A DNA stretch of 23,339 nt, from positions 1-23,339 of the forward strand of contig CALFNC010000041.1 in NCBI GenBank assembly GCA_937902605.1. Direction: 5' to 3'. Source of the stretch: an uncultured Acidobacteriota bacterium. GTDB lineage: Bacteria > Acidobacteriota > Thermoanaerobaculia > UBA5066. A program made the position numbers and the translations under genes. Shown one piece after another: positions 8,993-16,463 of the stretch; position 1 is the first letter of the stretch, and each line of letters starts with the position of its first letter. A model generated the notes under the pieces. The model ran no database searches. It saw only the letters and a program-made list of their open reading frames with translations, and was not told the DNA's origin.

Positions 8993-9706
8993 ATGGCCGA
9001 CATAGGATTCTTCGCCCGTCTCGGGAATCTGTGGAAGGGGTTCCTCTCGATCTGGATCTCGGACGTCGAGAAGGAGCACCCCGAGATCGCCTACGAGAAC
9101 GCGCTCAACTCGATGGTGGAGAAGTACTCGAAGCTCAAGAATGCCACCGCCGCGATCATCAAGCGGCGCGAGGACGTCGACGAGCGGCTGAAGAGAGCCA
9201 CGAAGGATCTCGCCCAGACCGAGGCCGAGCTCAGCGCCGCGGTCGAGACGAACCAGGACGACCTGGCCGTCGTCCTGATCCAGAAGAAGAACGGACTGGA
9301 GCAGGAAGTCATCGAGATGAGGGGGGACCTCGACACCGCGAGCAAGGACGCCGACTCGGCGAAGTCCTCGCTCCTGCAGGTGCAGGCCGAGATCAAGAAG
9401 CTGAAGGCCGAGCGCGACGTGATGCTGGCGCGGATGCAGTCGGCCCAGGCGCGCCTGCAGATCCAGGGGCAGCTCGACGGCCTCTCGGTGGACGCCGAGG
9501 TCAGGGCGCTGGACAACGTCCGCGAGCACATCAAGACGACGGTCGCGGCCGCGAACCTGGGGAAGGAGCTCTCCGAGACGTCGCTGGACGGCCGGCTGGC
9601 CGCCCTCAAGGACAAGGCCGGCGACGTCCAGGCGAAGCAGCAGCTCGTGGAGCTGAAGGCCAAGCGCGCGGCGCAGCTGGCGTCCCAGGCGCAGAAAACG
9701 ATGTAG
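8993..9706 (+). CDS. PspA/IM30-like membrane-remodelling protein
   Basis: The 237-residue protein is almost entirely alpha-helical, as in PspA/Vipp1/IM30. It has an N-terminal amphipathic segment ([13 protein letters not shown]), then a conserved-looking stretch with [14 protein letters not shown], where PspA proteins have the P-E-x-x helix. Long Lys/Glu/Ala-rich coiled coils follow to about residue 165, then a further helical part to residue 237. Length fits the family (about 220-260). PspA-family proteins are bacterial members of the ESCRT-III superfamily and polymerise on the inner membrane to stabilise or remodel it. The assignment rests on architecture and the N-terminal pattern and needs a profile search. 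ATG 8993 follows the previous stop by one base and has an AAAGGA upstream; neighbours include an AAA+ ATPase. Confidence 0.75.
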   Translation: MADIGFFARLGNLWKGFLSIWISDVEKEHPEIAYENALNSMVEKYSKLKNATAAIIKRREDVDERLKRATKDLAQTEAELSAAVETNQDDLAVVLIQKKNGLEQEVIEMRGDLDTASKDADSAKSSLLQVQAEIKKLKAERDVMLARMQSAQARLQIQGQLDGLSVDAEVRALDNVREHIKTTVAAANLGKELSETSLDGRLAALKDKAGDVQAKQQLVELKAKRAAQLASQAQKTM

Positions 9707-9751
9707 GGACGAGGACACAGGAACTCGAAGCGCAACGAAAACCAAAGCTTT

Positions 9752-9771
9752 CCGGCGCCGTCCGGCGCCGG
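9752..9771 (+). promoter_or_regulatory. Perfect GC hairpin between PspA-like and SBP-OmpA genes
   Basis: An eight-base perfect stem (CCGGCGCC / GGCGCCGG) encloses a four-base GTCC loop in the only sizeable gap (100 bases) inside the cluster. No T-run follows, so it is not a classical terminator. An RNA-processing or stability element that separates the level of PspA from that of the ABC genes is plausible. Confidence 0.45.
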
Positions 9772-9806
9772 GCGCGAAGACCGGGACGGTCCAAAGGGAG
9801 AGTGAC

Positions 9807-11444
9807 GTGAAACTGACTCCGTTCGCCAAGTTCTTCATCACCGTGGTCATCCTCGGCGTCGTCGGGTACGTCGTCTGGGAGAAGAAGGGGTCCGACATCC
9901 GGAAGTGGGCCGGCGCCGAGAGGGCCCCGGCGGCGGCAGCCGCGAAGACGGCCTCGGCCGGGAACGACTTCGACGCGCTGAAGAACCCGTCGCCCGACCC
10001 GGAGCGGGGGAAGGGTGGTGCCGGGGTGACGGGCGCCGCGTTGAGCTCCGGCGGAAAGCTGAAGCGGACGCTCGTCGTCGCCATCAACACCTGGGCCGGC
10101 CACGCGCCAGGGATCGTCGCGAACCGCGGCATGGAGCCGAACGCCCAGAGCTGGTACAAGACGAAGTACGGCCTCGACGTGAAGTTCGTCCTGCTCGAGG
10201 ACCCGGCCGCCAAGCTGGCCGCATTCCGCAAGGGGGACATCGACATCATGTGGAACACGGTCGACAACTGGGCGCGCGAGGCCTCGATCCTGGCCGAGCA
10301 GAACCAGAAGGCGAAGTCCGTGATCATGCAGGACTGGTCGCGCGGCGGGGACGGCATCGTTTCGCTTTCTTCGATCACCTCGGTCGAGCAGCTCAGGGGC
10401 CACAAGGTTGCCTGCACGCAGTTCACCCCGTCGCACTTCCTCCTCCTCTACCTGCTCGCGCAGTCGGGCCTGACCCCAGAGGACCGCGCGGGGGTCGAGA
10501 AGGGCATCGTGTTCACCCAGGACGCGCCGGCGGCCGCAGCGATGTTCAAGGCGAAGCAGGTCGATGCCGCCGTGACGTGGGAGCCGGACCTCTCCGCGGC
10601 CGTCACGGCCCGCGGTGACGAGGCCCATGTCCTGGTCTCGACCACGGCCGCGACCAACATCATCGCCGACACGCTCTGCGCGAGGCAGGACCTCATCGAC
10701 AAGGCACCGGACACGGTCCGCGACTTCATCCATGGCTGGTTCGACGGGATCGAGATGATCAAGACCGACCCGGCGCAGGCCTACGCCCTCGTCGCCAAGG
10801 CGCTCAAGCTCGACGACGAGACGGTCTCCGGCATGCTGTCCGGCCTCAAGCTGACGCCCTACGCCGACAACGCCCAGTTCTACGGGCTCACGGGTGGCAA
10901 GGCGCACTACGAGACGCTCTTCGACACCGCCTTTGTCATCTGGCGGAAGAAGGGGCTCGTCTCGAAGCCGGTCGAGGCGAAGGACTGGGCCGACACCCGG
11001 TTCCTCTCGGCCCTCGCCCCGAGCTACCAGGAGCAGAAGGTCGAGGAGCCGAAGGTCGCTGCCAAAGCGCCGTCCGCGAAGGACCGCGCGATCATCAACA
11101 AGCAAATCCAGGTCCACTTCACGCCGGGGTCGGACGACATCATGCCGGGCTCCTTCTTCGTCCTCGACGCGCTCGGGGAGACGATGACCTCGTTCGGGAA
11201 CACCTACCTCCGCGTGGAGGGGAACACGGACGCCGTCGGCAAGGCACAGGCGAACATGGCCCTGTCCGAGCGGCGCGCCCTCGCCGTGAAGAACTACGTC
11301 CTGACGAACTTCCCGAACATCCCGGCCAGCCGCTTCCAGACGATCGGCCGCGGCCAGGCGAATCCCGTCGCGCCCAACACGACCGAGGCCGGGCGCCAGC
11401 TGAACCGCCGGACCGACATCAAGGTCGTTCTTGCGGCGGACTGA
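9807..11444 (+). CDS. ABC transporter substrate-binding domain fused to an OmpA peptidoglycan-binding domain
   Basis: This is a 545-residue two-domain periplasmic protein. Residues 7-24 form one hydrophobic helix with no lipobox or evident cleavage site, so it is probably an inner-membrane anchor. After an Ala/Pro/Gly-rich linker comes a substrate-binding domain (about 85-395) like those of nitrate/sulfonate/taurine and NMT1 importers (L-V-V-A-I-N-T-W-A-G, F-R-K-G-D-I-D, D-A-A-V-T-W-E-P-D). Residues about 425-545 are an OmpA C-terminal domain. It has G-N-T-D-A-V-G, N-x2-L-S-E-R-R-A and a final N-R-R-T-D-I. Asp475 and Arg490 match the spacing of the residues that bind diaminopimelate in OmpA. 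I recall such fusions being labelled phosphate-binding/OmpA proteins, but the ligand here is unknown. The start GTG 9807 has a strong AGGGAGAG upstream. It overlaps the permease gene by 14 bases. Confidence 0.92.
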   Translation: MKLTPFAKFFITVVILGVVGYVVWEKKGSDIRKWAGAERAPAAAAAKTASAGNDFDALKNPSPDPERGKGGAGVTGAALSSGGKLKRTLVVAINTWAGHAPGIVANRGMEPNAQSWYKTKYGLDVKFVLLEDPAAKLAAFRKGDIDIMWNTVDNWAREASILAEQNQKAKSVIMQDWSRGGDGIVSLSSITSVEQLRGHKVACTQFTPSHFLLLYLLAQSGLTPEDRAGVEKGIVFTQDAPAAAAMFKAKQVDAAVTWEPDLSAAVTARGDEAHVLVSTTAATNIIADTLCARQDLIDKAPDTVRDFIHGWFDGIEMIKTDPAQAYALVAKALKLDDETVSGMLSGLKLTPYADNAQFYGLTGGKAHYETLFDTAFVIWRKKGLVSKPVEAKDWADTRFLSALAPSYQEQKVEEPKVAAKAPSAKDRAIINKQIQVHFTPGSDDIMPGSFFVLDALGETMTSFGNTYLRVEGNTDAVGKAQANMALSERRALAVKNYVLTNFPNIPASRFQTIGRGQANPVAPNTTEAGRQLNRRTDIKVVLAAD

Positions 11445-12228
11445 CCTCTTCGCGCTACGGGCGCCGTTGCCGAGGGCGACCGCGGTCGCCCTCGGCTTCG
11501 TCGCGCCGGCCGTCGTCCTCGGCGGCTGGTGCCTCGGCAGCTATGGCGGCCTCGCGCCGCCCGATTTCCTCCCGTCGCCGACGGAGGTCGTGAAGGGGAC
11601 GCTGCAGCTCTTCGTCCAGCACGACCTCGGGTTGGCCATCGTGATCTCCACCCGGCGGATCGCCCTGTCGTTCCTCCTCGCGGCGGCCCTCGCGCTGCCG
11701 CTCGGGGTCTTGATGGGGGCGTTCGAGCCGGTGAACCGCGTCTTCGAGCCGGTGATGGCCCCCCTCAGGTACATGCCGATCTCGGCCTTCATCCCGCTCC
11801 TCATCCTCTGGTTCGGCATTTACGAGAAGCAGAAGATCGCGTTTCTCTTCCTCGGAGTTTTCGTCTACCTGCTCCCCGTCGTCGTCTCGGCGATCCGGGC
11901 GGTGCCGGACGAGCTGGTCCAGACGGCGCTGACGCTCGGCGCGACGAAGGGGCAGGTGGTCCGGACGGTTCTCCTGCCGGCGGCGGCTCCGGAGATCTTC
12001 GACTCGTTCCGCGTCATGAACGCGATCTCTTGGACGTACGTCATCCTCGCCGAGGCGGTCAACCCGGAGCACGGGCTGGGGTACATGGTCGAGCTCGCGC
12101 GCACCCACCAGAAGGCGTCGTGGTCCTTCGCGGGCCTTCTCGTCATCGGCGGGATCGGCCTCTTCACCGACTTCCTGATCCGCTCTTTTTCCTCGATCGT
12201 TTTCCGGTGGCGGGAGGCGGACGCGTGA
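11431..12228 (+). CDS. ABC transporter permease (nitrate/sulfonate/taurine type)
   Basis: This 265-residue inner-membrane protein has about six hydrophobic segments (near 18-36, 68-97, 115-130, 136-155, 195-210 and 233-252). The EAA loop that contacts the ATPase is clear at about 165-190 (A-L-T-L-G-A-T-K-G-Q, then V-L-L-P-A-A-A-P-E-I). This is the BPD_transp_1 fold of SsuC/TauC/NrtB-type permeases, and the F-L-P-S-P-T-E-V signature before the second segment is typical of them. The start is TTG 11431, which lies inside the end of the preceding gene and has AAGG six bases upstream; a second in-frame TTG at 11467 is possible. With only one permease gene, the transporter would use a homodimer. 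The stop overlaps the ATPase start (GTGA). Confidence 0.92.
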   Translation: MRRTDLFALRAPLPRATAVALGFVAPAVVLGGWCLGSYGGLAPPDFLPSPTEVVKGTLQLFVQHDLGLAIVISTRRIALSFLLAAALALPLGVLMGAFEPVNRVFEPVMAPLRYMPISAFIPLLILWFGIYEKQKIAFLFLGVFVYLLPVVVSAIRAVPDELVQTALTLGATKGQVVRTVLLPAAAPEIFDSFRVMNAISWTYVILAEAVNPEHGLGYMVELARTHQKASWSFAGLLVIGGIGLFTDFLIRSFSSIVFRWREADA

Positions 12229-13043
12229 GTCCCGGCGCAGAAGGGACCCCGGTCAAGCTCGAGCTGAAAGACCTCGGCATCACGTACCTTAGGAGCGACG
12301 GCGTCGGGACCGAGGCCGTCCGCGACGTCTCCCTCCAAATCCACGACAAGCCGGGCGTCGGCGAGATCGTCGTCTTTCTCGGCCCGTCGGGCTGCGGTAA
12401 GTCGACAATTCTCAAGGCGGTCGCCGGGCTCCTCCCGCCGACGAAGGGGTCGGTTGAGATCGATGGCAAGCCGGTCGACGGCGTCGGTCGGGACCGCGGC
12501 ATGGTCTTCCAGGCCTACACGTCGTTCGGGTGGCTGACCGTCCGGCAGAACGTCGAGTACGGGCTGAAGCTCCAGGGGGTCCAGGCGGCCGAGCGGAGGC
12601 AAAGGGCGGAAAAGGTCCTCGCGCAAATTGGCCTCTACGACTTCGCCGACCGGTTCCCGAAGGACCTCTCCGGCGGAATGAAGCAGCGGGTCGCCATCGC
12701 CCGGACGCTGGTCAACCGGCCCCGGGTGGTCCTGATGGACGAGCCGTTCGGCGCCCTCGACCCACAGACCCGCTGGGGCATGCAGGGCCTGCTCCTCGAC
12801 GTGTCGAAGAGCGAGGACAACACGATCCTCTTCGTCACGCACGACGTGTCGGAAGCGGTCTACCTCGCCGACACCGTCTACGTCCTCTCGGCTCGCCCCG
12901 CGAGGATCCTCCACCGCGTGGAGGTCCCGGCGTTCGAGGAGCGGAATATCGCGCTGAAGTCATCGTCCGAGTTCCGCGCCGTCGAGAAGAAGCTTCTCGA
13001 CCTGATCTACTCCTCCCCGCTGGTCGCGGACATGAAGCCCTGA
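12225..13043 (+). CDS. ABC transporter ATP-binding protein (nitrate/sulfonate/taurine type)
   Basis: The 272-residue cytoplasmic ATPase has all catalytic motifs: Walker A G-P-S-G-C-G-K-S-T (53-61), Q-loop Gln96, signature L-S-G-G-M-K-Q (148-154), Walker B V-V-L-M-D-E (168-173), D-loop G-A-L-D, and switch His206 in T-H-D. The short length and P-F-G-A-L-D-P segment match SsuB/TauB/NrtD-type importers. The strand before Walker A contains a small insert (K-P-G-V-G-E). GTG 12225 overlaps the permease stop by four bases; the frame is open further upstream but that part is a shadow of the permease. It should energise the permease and the wall-tethered binding protein. The following gene begins two bases after its stop. 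Confidence 0.94.
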   Translation: MSPGAEGTPVKLELKDLGITYLRSDGVGTEAVRDVSLQIHDKPGVGEIVVFLGPSGCGKSTILKAVAGLLPPTKGSVEIDGKPVDGVGRDRGMVFQAYTSFGWLTVRQNVEYGLKLQGVQAAERRQRAEKVLAQIGLYDFADRFPKDLSGGMKQRVAIARTLVNRPRVVLMDEPFGALDPQTRWGMQGLLLDVSKSEDNTILFVTHDVSEAVYLADTVYVLSARPARILHRVEVPAFEERNIALKSSSEFRAVEKKLLDLIYSSPLVADMKP

Positions 13044-13045
13044 CA

Positions 13046-13966
13046 GTGCCCCAGGCGACGAAGTCGGTAACGCCCGCCCCTCCGGCGACGGAGAGACGGT
13101 CCGAGGGGACGGTCGAGAAGGTCCTGGACGCGTCGCTGCCTGGCGGACTGTCGGCGGCCGCGCGGACCGGCCTGCGCGAACAGGCCCGCCAGACGTCGTA
13201 TCTGAAGCTGGCATTCTCCAACCCGTACAACATCTCCCTCCTCGCCGGCGGCCTCGCCGCGTCGGCGATCACGCTCAATCCGATCCCGGCGGTCATCGCC
13301 CTCGGCCTCGAAGGGCTCTGGCTGCTGCATGGACCCGACAACCTGGCCCTTCGCCGTCTCGTCTGGGACCCGAAGATTGACGCGGACAGGAAGGCCAGCG
13401 ATCTGGCTGATCGGCAGGCACGGATCCGGACGCTCGGGGACCAAGAGCGCTCGCGTGTAGAGGCCCTGTCGTCCCGCCGCAGGGAGATCGGGAACCTCGC
13501 GGCCCAGAACCCGTCCTTCACCGGAGAGCTTCTCCGGACCGAGCTCCTCAAGACCGACCGCCTCGTCGACGCGTTCATAGACCTCTCCCTGACGTGCGCG
13601 CGGAACGAGGCATACCTCGGGTCGGTGGACGACCGCGCGATGCAGCGCGACGTGGACAGGTACGCGGCGGCGGTCCGATCCGGCGCTCCGGACGACCCGC
13701 GGACTACCCTCGCCCAGAAGAACCTGGCGATCGTCCTGAAGCGCCAGGAACGGATGAAGGAGATCCGGCGGTATCTCGGCGTCGCGCGCGGACAGCTCGA
13801 CCTGATCGAGAACTCGTTCCAGCTGATCGCCGACCAGATCATCACGATGCAGTCGCCGCAGGAGCTGTCGGGACAGCTCGACGAGCTCCTGAACGGCGTC
13901 GAGGCGATCCGCGAGACCGCCCGCGACACCGAGGCCCTTCTCGGGCCCGGCGACAAGGAACTGTAG
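13046..13966 (+). CDS. Unknown protein with hydrophobic hairpin and long helices, in the PspA/ABC/AAA cluster
   Basis: I do not recognise this 306-residue protein. Residues 1-60 are polar and partly helical. Residues about 61-95 are continuously hydrophobic with a central N-P-I-P turn, suggesting a re-entrant hairpin or two short membrane helices. The rest is charged and helical: about 105-150 looks like a coiled coil (R-K-A-S-D-L-A-D-R-Q-A-R-I), followed by a middle helical part, then about 230-300 (Q-L-D-L-I-E-N-S-F-Q, I-I-T-M-Q-S-P, L-N-G-V-E-A-I-R-E-T). This end is reminiscent of PspA/ESCRT-like helices, but that is only an impression. It begins at GTG 13046, two bases after the ATPase stop, and ends nine bases before the AAA+ gene. 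A membrane scaffold linking ABC complex, PspA and AAA+ ATPase is an inference from position and shape. Confidence 0.8.
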   Translation: MPQATKSVTPAPPATERRSEGTVEKVLDASLPGGLSAAARTGLREQARQTSYLKLAFSNPYNISLLAGGLAASAITLNPIPAVIALGLEGLWLLHGPDNLALRRLVWDPKIDADRKASDLADRQARIRTLGDQERSRVEALSSRRREIGNLAAQNPSFTGELLRTELLKTDRLVDAFIDLSLTCARNEAYLGSVDDRAMQRDVDRYAAAVRSGAPDDPRTTLAQKNLAIVLKRQERMKEIRRYLGVARGQLDLIENSFQLIADQIITMQSPQELSGQLDELLNGVEAIRETARDTEALLGPGDKEL

Positions 13967-13975
13967 AGGATTCCG

Positions 13976-15823
13976 ATGGCCGATCCGCGTTCCCTCCCGG
14001 CGTGGGCCGACGACCTGCGCCGCCGCTACCTGCGGGGCGAGTCGTCGATCTTCCTCCTCCACGGCAACGTCTTCGACCTGGTCCTCGACGACGGGAAGCT
14101 CCGGCCCCTGACGGAGTTCCTCACCGACACGCTCCTGAAGGAGTCGCGTGACACGATCGCCGTCTACAACCTGGCGACCGGCGTCCGGTTCCCGAAGAAG
14201 GCGAAGACGGTCGAGACCCAGGCGGCGCTCTTGGCCGAGACGGAGAAGGCGAAGGTTCTCGTGGGCCTCGAGCGGCTCCTCATCACGTCGGCCAAGGTCG
14301 GGGTTGTCCTCGAATACGCCGAAACGCTGGCCCCGGCGGGCGACCTGTCGTTCCAGGCCGACTTCGACCGGTCGGCGATCGTCACGCTCCACCGCTGGTC
14401 TTTCCTGCCTCAGATCGAATCGGGCGACAACGTCGTCCTCCTGATCGCGGAGAACCTCTCGGAGCTCTCCCCGAAGCTCGTCTCCAACCCGAAGGTCGCG
14501 GTGGTCGACGTCCCGATGCCCGACCGCGATACGCGGAGGAAGACCGTGCTCGTCGCCGACCCGCGCCTCTCCGACAAGGACGCCGACCGGTACGCCGACG
14601 TCACCGCCGGCCTCAAGTCGGTCCAGATCGCCTCCATCCTCGCCCCGCCGCCCCCGTCAGAAGAGGACCAGGCCGAGCGAGAGGCGTTCATCGCCGGGAT
14701 ACTGGGAGGTAGCCCGGACACCGCGGAGCGGGCGAAGAAGCTGGCGGCGCTAACCGCCGGTCTGAACCGCGACGAGATCAAGAAGCTTCTCGCCCCCGGT
14801 GCCGCCGAGCCCTTTCCGACGGCCGAGAGCGCGGCCGAGCGCTCCCGCCGCGAGATCGATCGCCTGATTTCGAAGCGGAAGCGGGAGATCCTCGAGCGCG
14901 AGTGCTTCGGACTCGTCGAGTTCGTTGTCCCCGACTACGGCTTCGAGGTGGTCGGCGGGATGGAGGAGGTCAAGCAGGACCTCCTTCTCGTCGCCGCGAA
15001 CATCCGGGACGGCCGCGTCGCCCGGGTCCCGATGGGGATCCTCTTCACCGGGCCGATGGGGACCGGAAAGACCTTCGTCGCCGAAGCGTTCGCGAAGGAG
15101 TGCGGCCTCCCGACGATCAAGCTGAAGAACTTCCGGTCGAAGTGGGTCGGGGCGACCGAGGGAAACCTCGAGAAGATCCTGACCGTCATCAAGGCGATTG
15201 GGCAGGTGGTCGTCATCGTCGACGAGGGGGATCGGGCGTTCGGGAACACCGACGGCGAGGGGGACGGCGGGACCAGCTCGCGCGTCATCGCCCGCATCAA
15301 GGAGTTCATGTCCGACACGTCGAACCGGGGACGGATCCTCTTCCTCGTCATGACGAACCGCCCCGACAAGCTCGACGTGGATCTCAAGCGGGCCGGCCGC
15401 CTGGACCGGAAGATCCCGTTCCTCTACTCGCAGACCCCCGAGGAGGTCGAGAACGTCGCCCGGGCCCAGGTGCGGAAGAACAAGGTGAAGACCGACGTCG
15501 ACTTCCCGTCGATCCGGGACGGGTTCGGGAAGAAGCTGGTCGGCTACTCCAACGCCGACGTGGAGGCGGTCGTTCTCCTCGCGAACGACACGGCCGCCCG
15601 GGAAGCCGACGGCGACGCACCGGTCAAGGCCGAGCACTTCCTCGCGGCCGCGGCCGACTACTTCCCGAGCCGCGACGTGGAGCTGCTGGAGTACATGGAG
15701 CTGCTCGCGGTCTTCGAGGCCTCCAGCCGGCGGCTGCTTCCCGCGAAGTACGCGAACATGACTCCCGAGGAGCTCGACGCGCGGCTCCGGCTCCTGCGGG
15801 CGACGGTCGGCAACCGCCGATAG
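13976..15823 (+). CDS. Classical AAA+ ATPase with degenerate N-terminal half (Ycf46-like architecture)
   Basis: The 615-residue protein has an N-terminal half (about 1-290) with core AAA strands ([20 protein letters not shown]) but no Walker A, as in Ycf46-type proteins. A charged helix follows ([10 protein letters not shown]), then an intact classical AAA module. This has Walker A G-P-M-G-T-G-K-T (359-366), Walker B V-D-E-G-D (Asp416-Glu417), sensor-1 Asn461, and arginine fingers Arg475 and Arg478 in R-A-G-R-L-D-R. The C-terminal helical lid follows. No peptidase domain is present, so it is a remodelling ATPase, likely hexameric, not a protease like FtsH. ATG 13976 has AGAGGA five bases upstream. 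As last gene of the PspA cluster it could disassemble PspA polymers, by analogy to Vps4 acting on ESCRT-III. Confidence 0.9.
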   Translation: MADPRSLPAWADDLRRRYLRGESSIFLLHGNVFDLVLDDGKLRPLTEFLTDTLLKESRDTIAVYNLATGVRFPKKAKTVETQAALLAETEKAKVLVGLERLLITSAKVGVVLEYAETLAPAGDLSFQADFDRSAIVTLHRWSFLPQIESGDNVVLLIAENLSELSPKLVSNPKVAVVDVPMPDRDTRRKTVLVADPRLSDKDADRYADVTAGLKSVQIASILAPPPPSEEDQAEREAFIAGILGGSPDTAERAKKLAALTAGLNRDEIKKLLAPGAAEPFPTAESAAERSRREIDRLISKRKREILERECFGLVEFVVPDYGFEVVGGMEEVKQDLLLVAANIRDGRVARVPMGILFTGPMGTGKTFVAEAFAKECGLPTIKLKNFRSKWVGATEGNLEKILTVIKAIGQVVVIVDEGDRAFGNTDGEGDGGTSSRVIARIKEFMSDTSNRGRILFLVMTNRPDKLDVDLKRAGRLDRKIPFLYSQTPEEVENVARAQVRKNKVKTDVDFPSIRDGFGKKLVGYSNADVEAVVLLANDTAAREADGDAPVKAEHFLAAAADYFPSRDVELLEYMELLAVFEASSRRLLPAKYANMTPEELDARLRLLRATVGNRR

Positions 15824-16384
15824 TCAGTCGTCCAACCTGGCGGTCGTAACAGCCACCATCAGGGTCTCCTCATGGTAGGCGAGGATCATCAGGTACCAGG
15901 TCCAGACCAAGAGGAGCGGGAGGTCCGGGTCGTGCCAGGCCGTGTGAAGGATCTCCACGTCGGCCTCGGTCCGGAAGAGATCCTTCACCGACATGCCGTG
16001 CTTGACCGTGTGGAACAGGGCGAGGATGAGGCCATCGGGCCGGACGATCTGGGCGCTCGGGCCGAAGAGAGCCCCCGGCGTCCACCGCGCTGCCCGCCCG
16101 CTTGGAAGCGCGAAGGTGCCTCCCCCGCCCCAGACCGGCGAGAAAACGGCGGCGTCCTCGAGCGATCCGGGCGTTCGCGCGGTGACCCGGGGGTTGAGGA
16201 AGCCGACCCGTTTGAACGTCCAGGTCCCCGCCGCGGTCTCCCCGGTGGCGAGCGTCCCAGAGGCCCGCTCGATCCGGAGGCGCGCGTGGAGACGATCACC
16301 GTCCCTCAGCTCGAACAGGCGTTGGTGGATGTCCGGCTGGGTCCACCGGAGGTTTCCGTGGGTCGGGTCGAGCGGCGTGAGCAT
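15824..16384 (-). CDS. Conserved-looking protein of unknown function
   Basis: This 186-residue protein is not recognised. It has an even, protein-like composition with many beta-type segments. Examples are L-H-A-R-L-R-I-E-R-A-S-G, T-W-T-F-K-R-V-G-F-L-N-P-R-V and A-Q-I-V-R-P-D-G-L-I-L-A-L-F. The pattern is reminiscent of tubby/scramblase-like (LURP-one) barrels, though I would not assign that. A Trp-rich hydrophobic stretch near the C-terminus (L-P-L-L-L-V-W-T-W-Y-L-M-I-L-A-Y) may be a membrane or core helix. ATG 16384 is preferred over an in-frame ATG seven codons upstream because the protein-like sequence begins there; neither has a strong ribosome site. Its stop abuts the AAA+ stop with no gap, tail to tail, and its start faces the UbiA gene. 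Confidence 0.7.
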   Translation of the reverse strand: MLTPLDPTHGNLRWTQPDIHQRLFELRDGDRLHARLRIERASGTLATGETAAGTWTFKRVGFLNPRVTARTPGSLEDAAVFSPVWGGGGTFALPSGRAARWTPGALFGPSAQIVRPDGLILALFHTVKHGMSVKDLFRTEADVEILHTAWHDPDLPLLLVWTWYLMILAYHEETLMVAVTTARLDD

Positions 16385-16463
16385 CGGGCGCTCCCTTCCG
16401 CCCATTGTCCCAGAGAACAGGGGAGCTGGAGCGGGTCGTCCGGGCCTGCGTCACAATAGTGGC

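Noticed and set aside
8684..10426. 580-codon open frame on the minus strand
   Set aside because: Antisense shadow of the PspA-like and SBP-OmpA genes; composition is biased and no motif is seen.
9606..11117. 503-codon open frame on the minus strand
   Set aside because: Antisense shadow of the SBP-OmpA gene, made of Leu/Arg/Asp/Val runs without domains.
13007..14392. 461-codon open frame on the minus strand
   Set aside because: Antisense shadow of the hairpin protein and AAA+ genes; the same biased composition.
13976..15823. AAA+ gene as an FtsH protease
   Set aside because: No membrane segments at the N-terminus and no H-E-x-x-H zinc-peptidase motif; only the ATPase module resembles FtsH.
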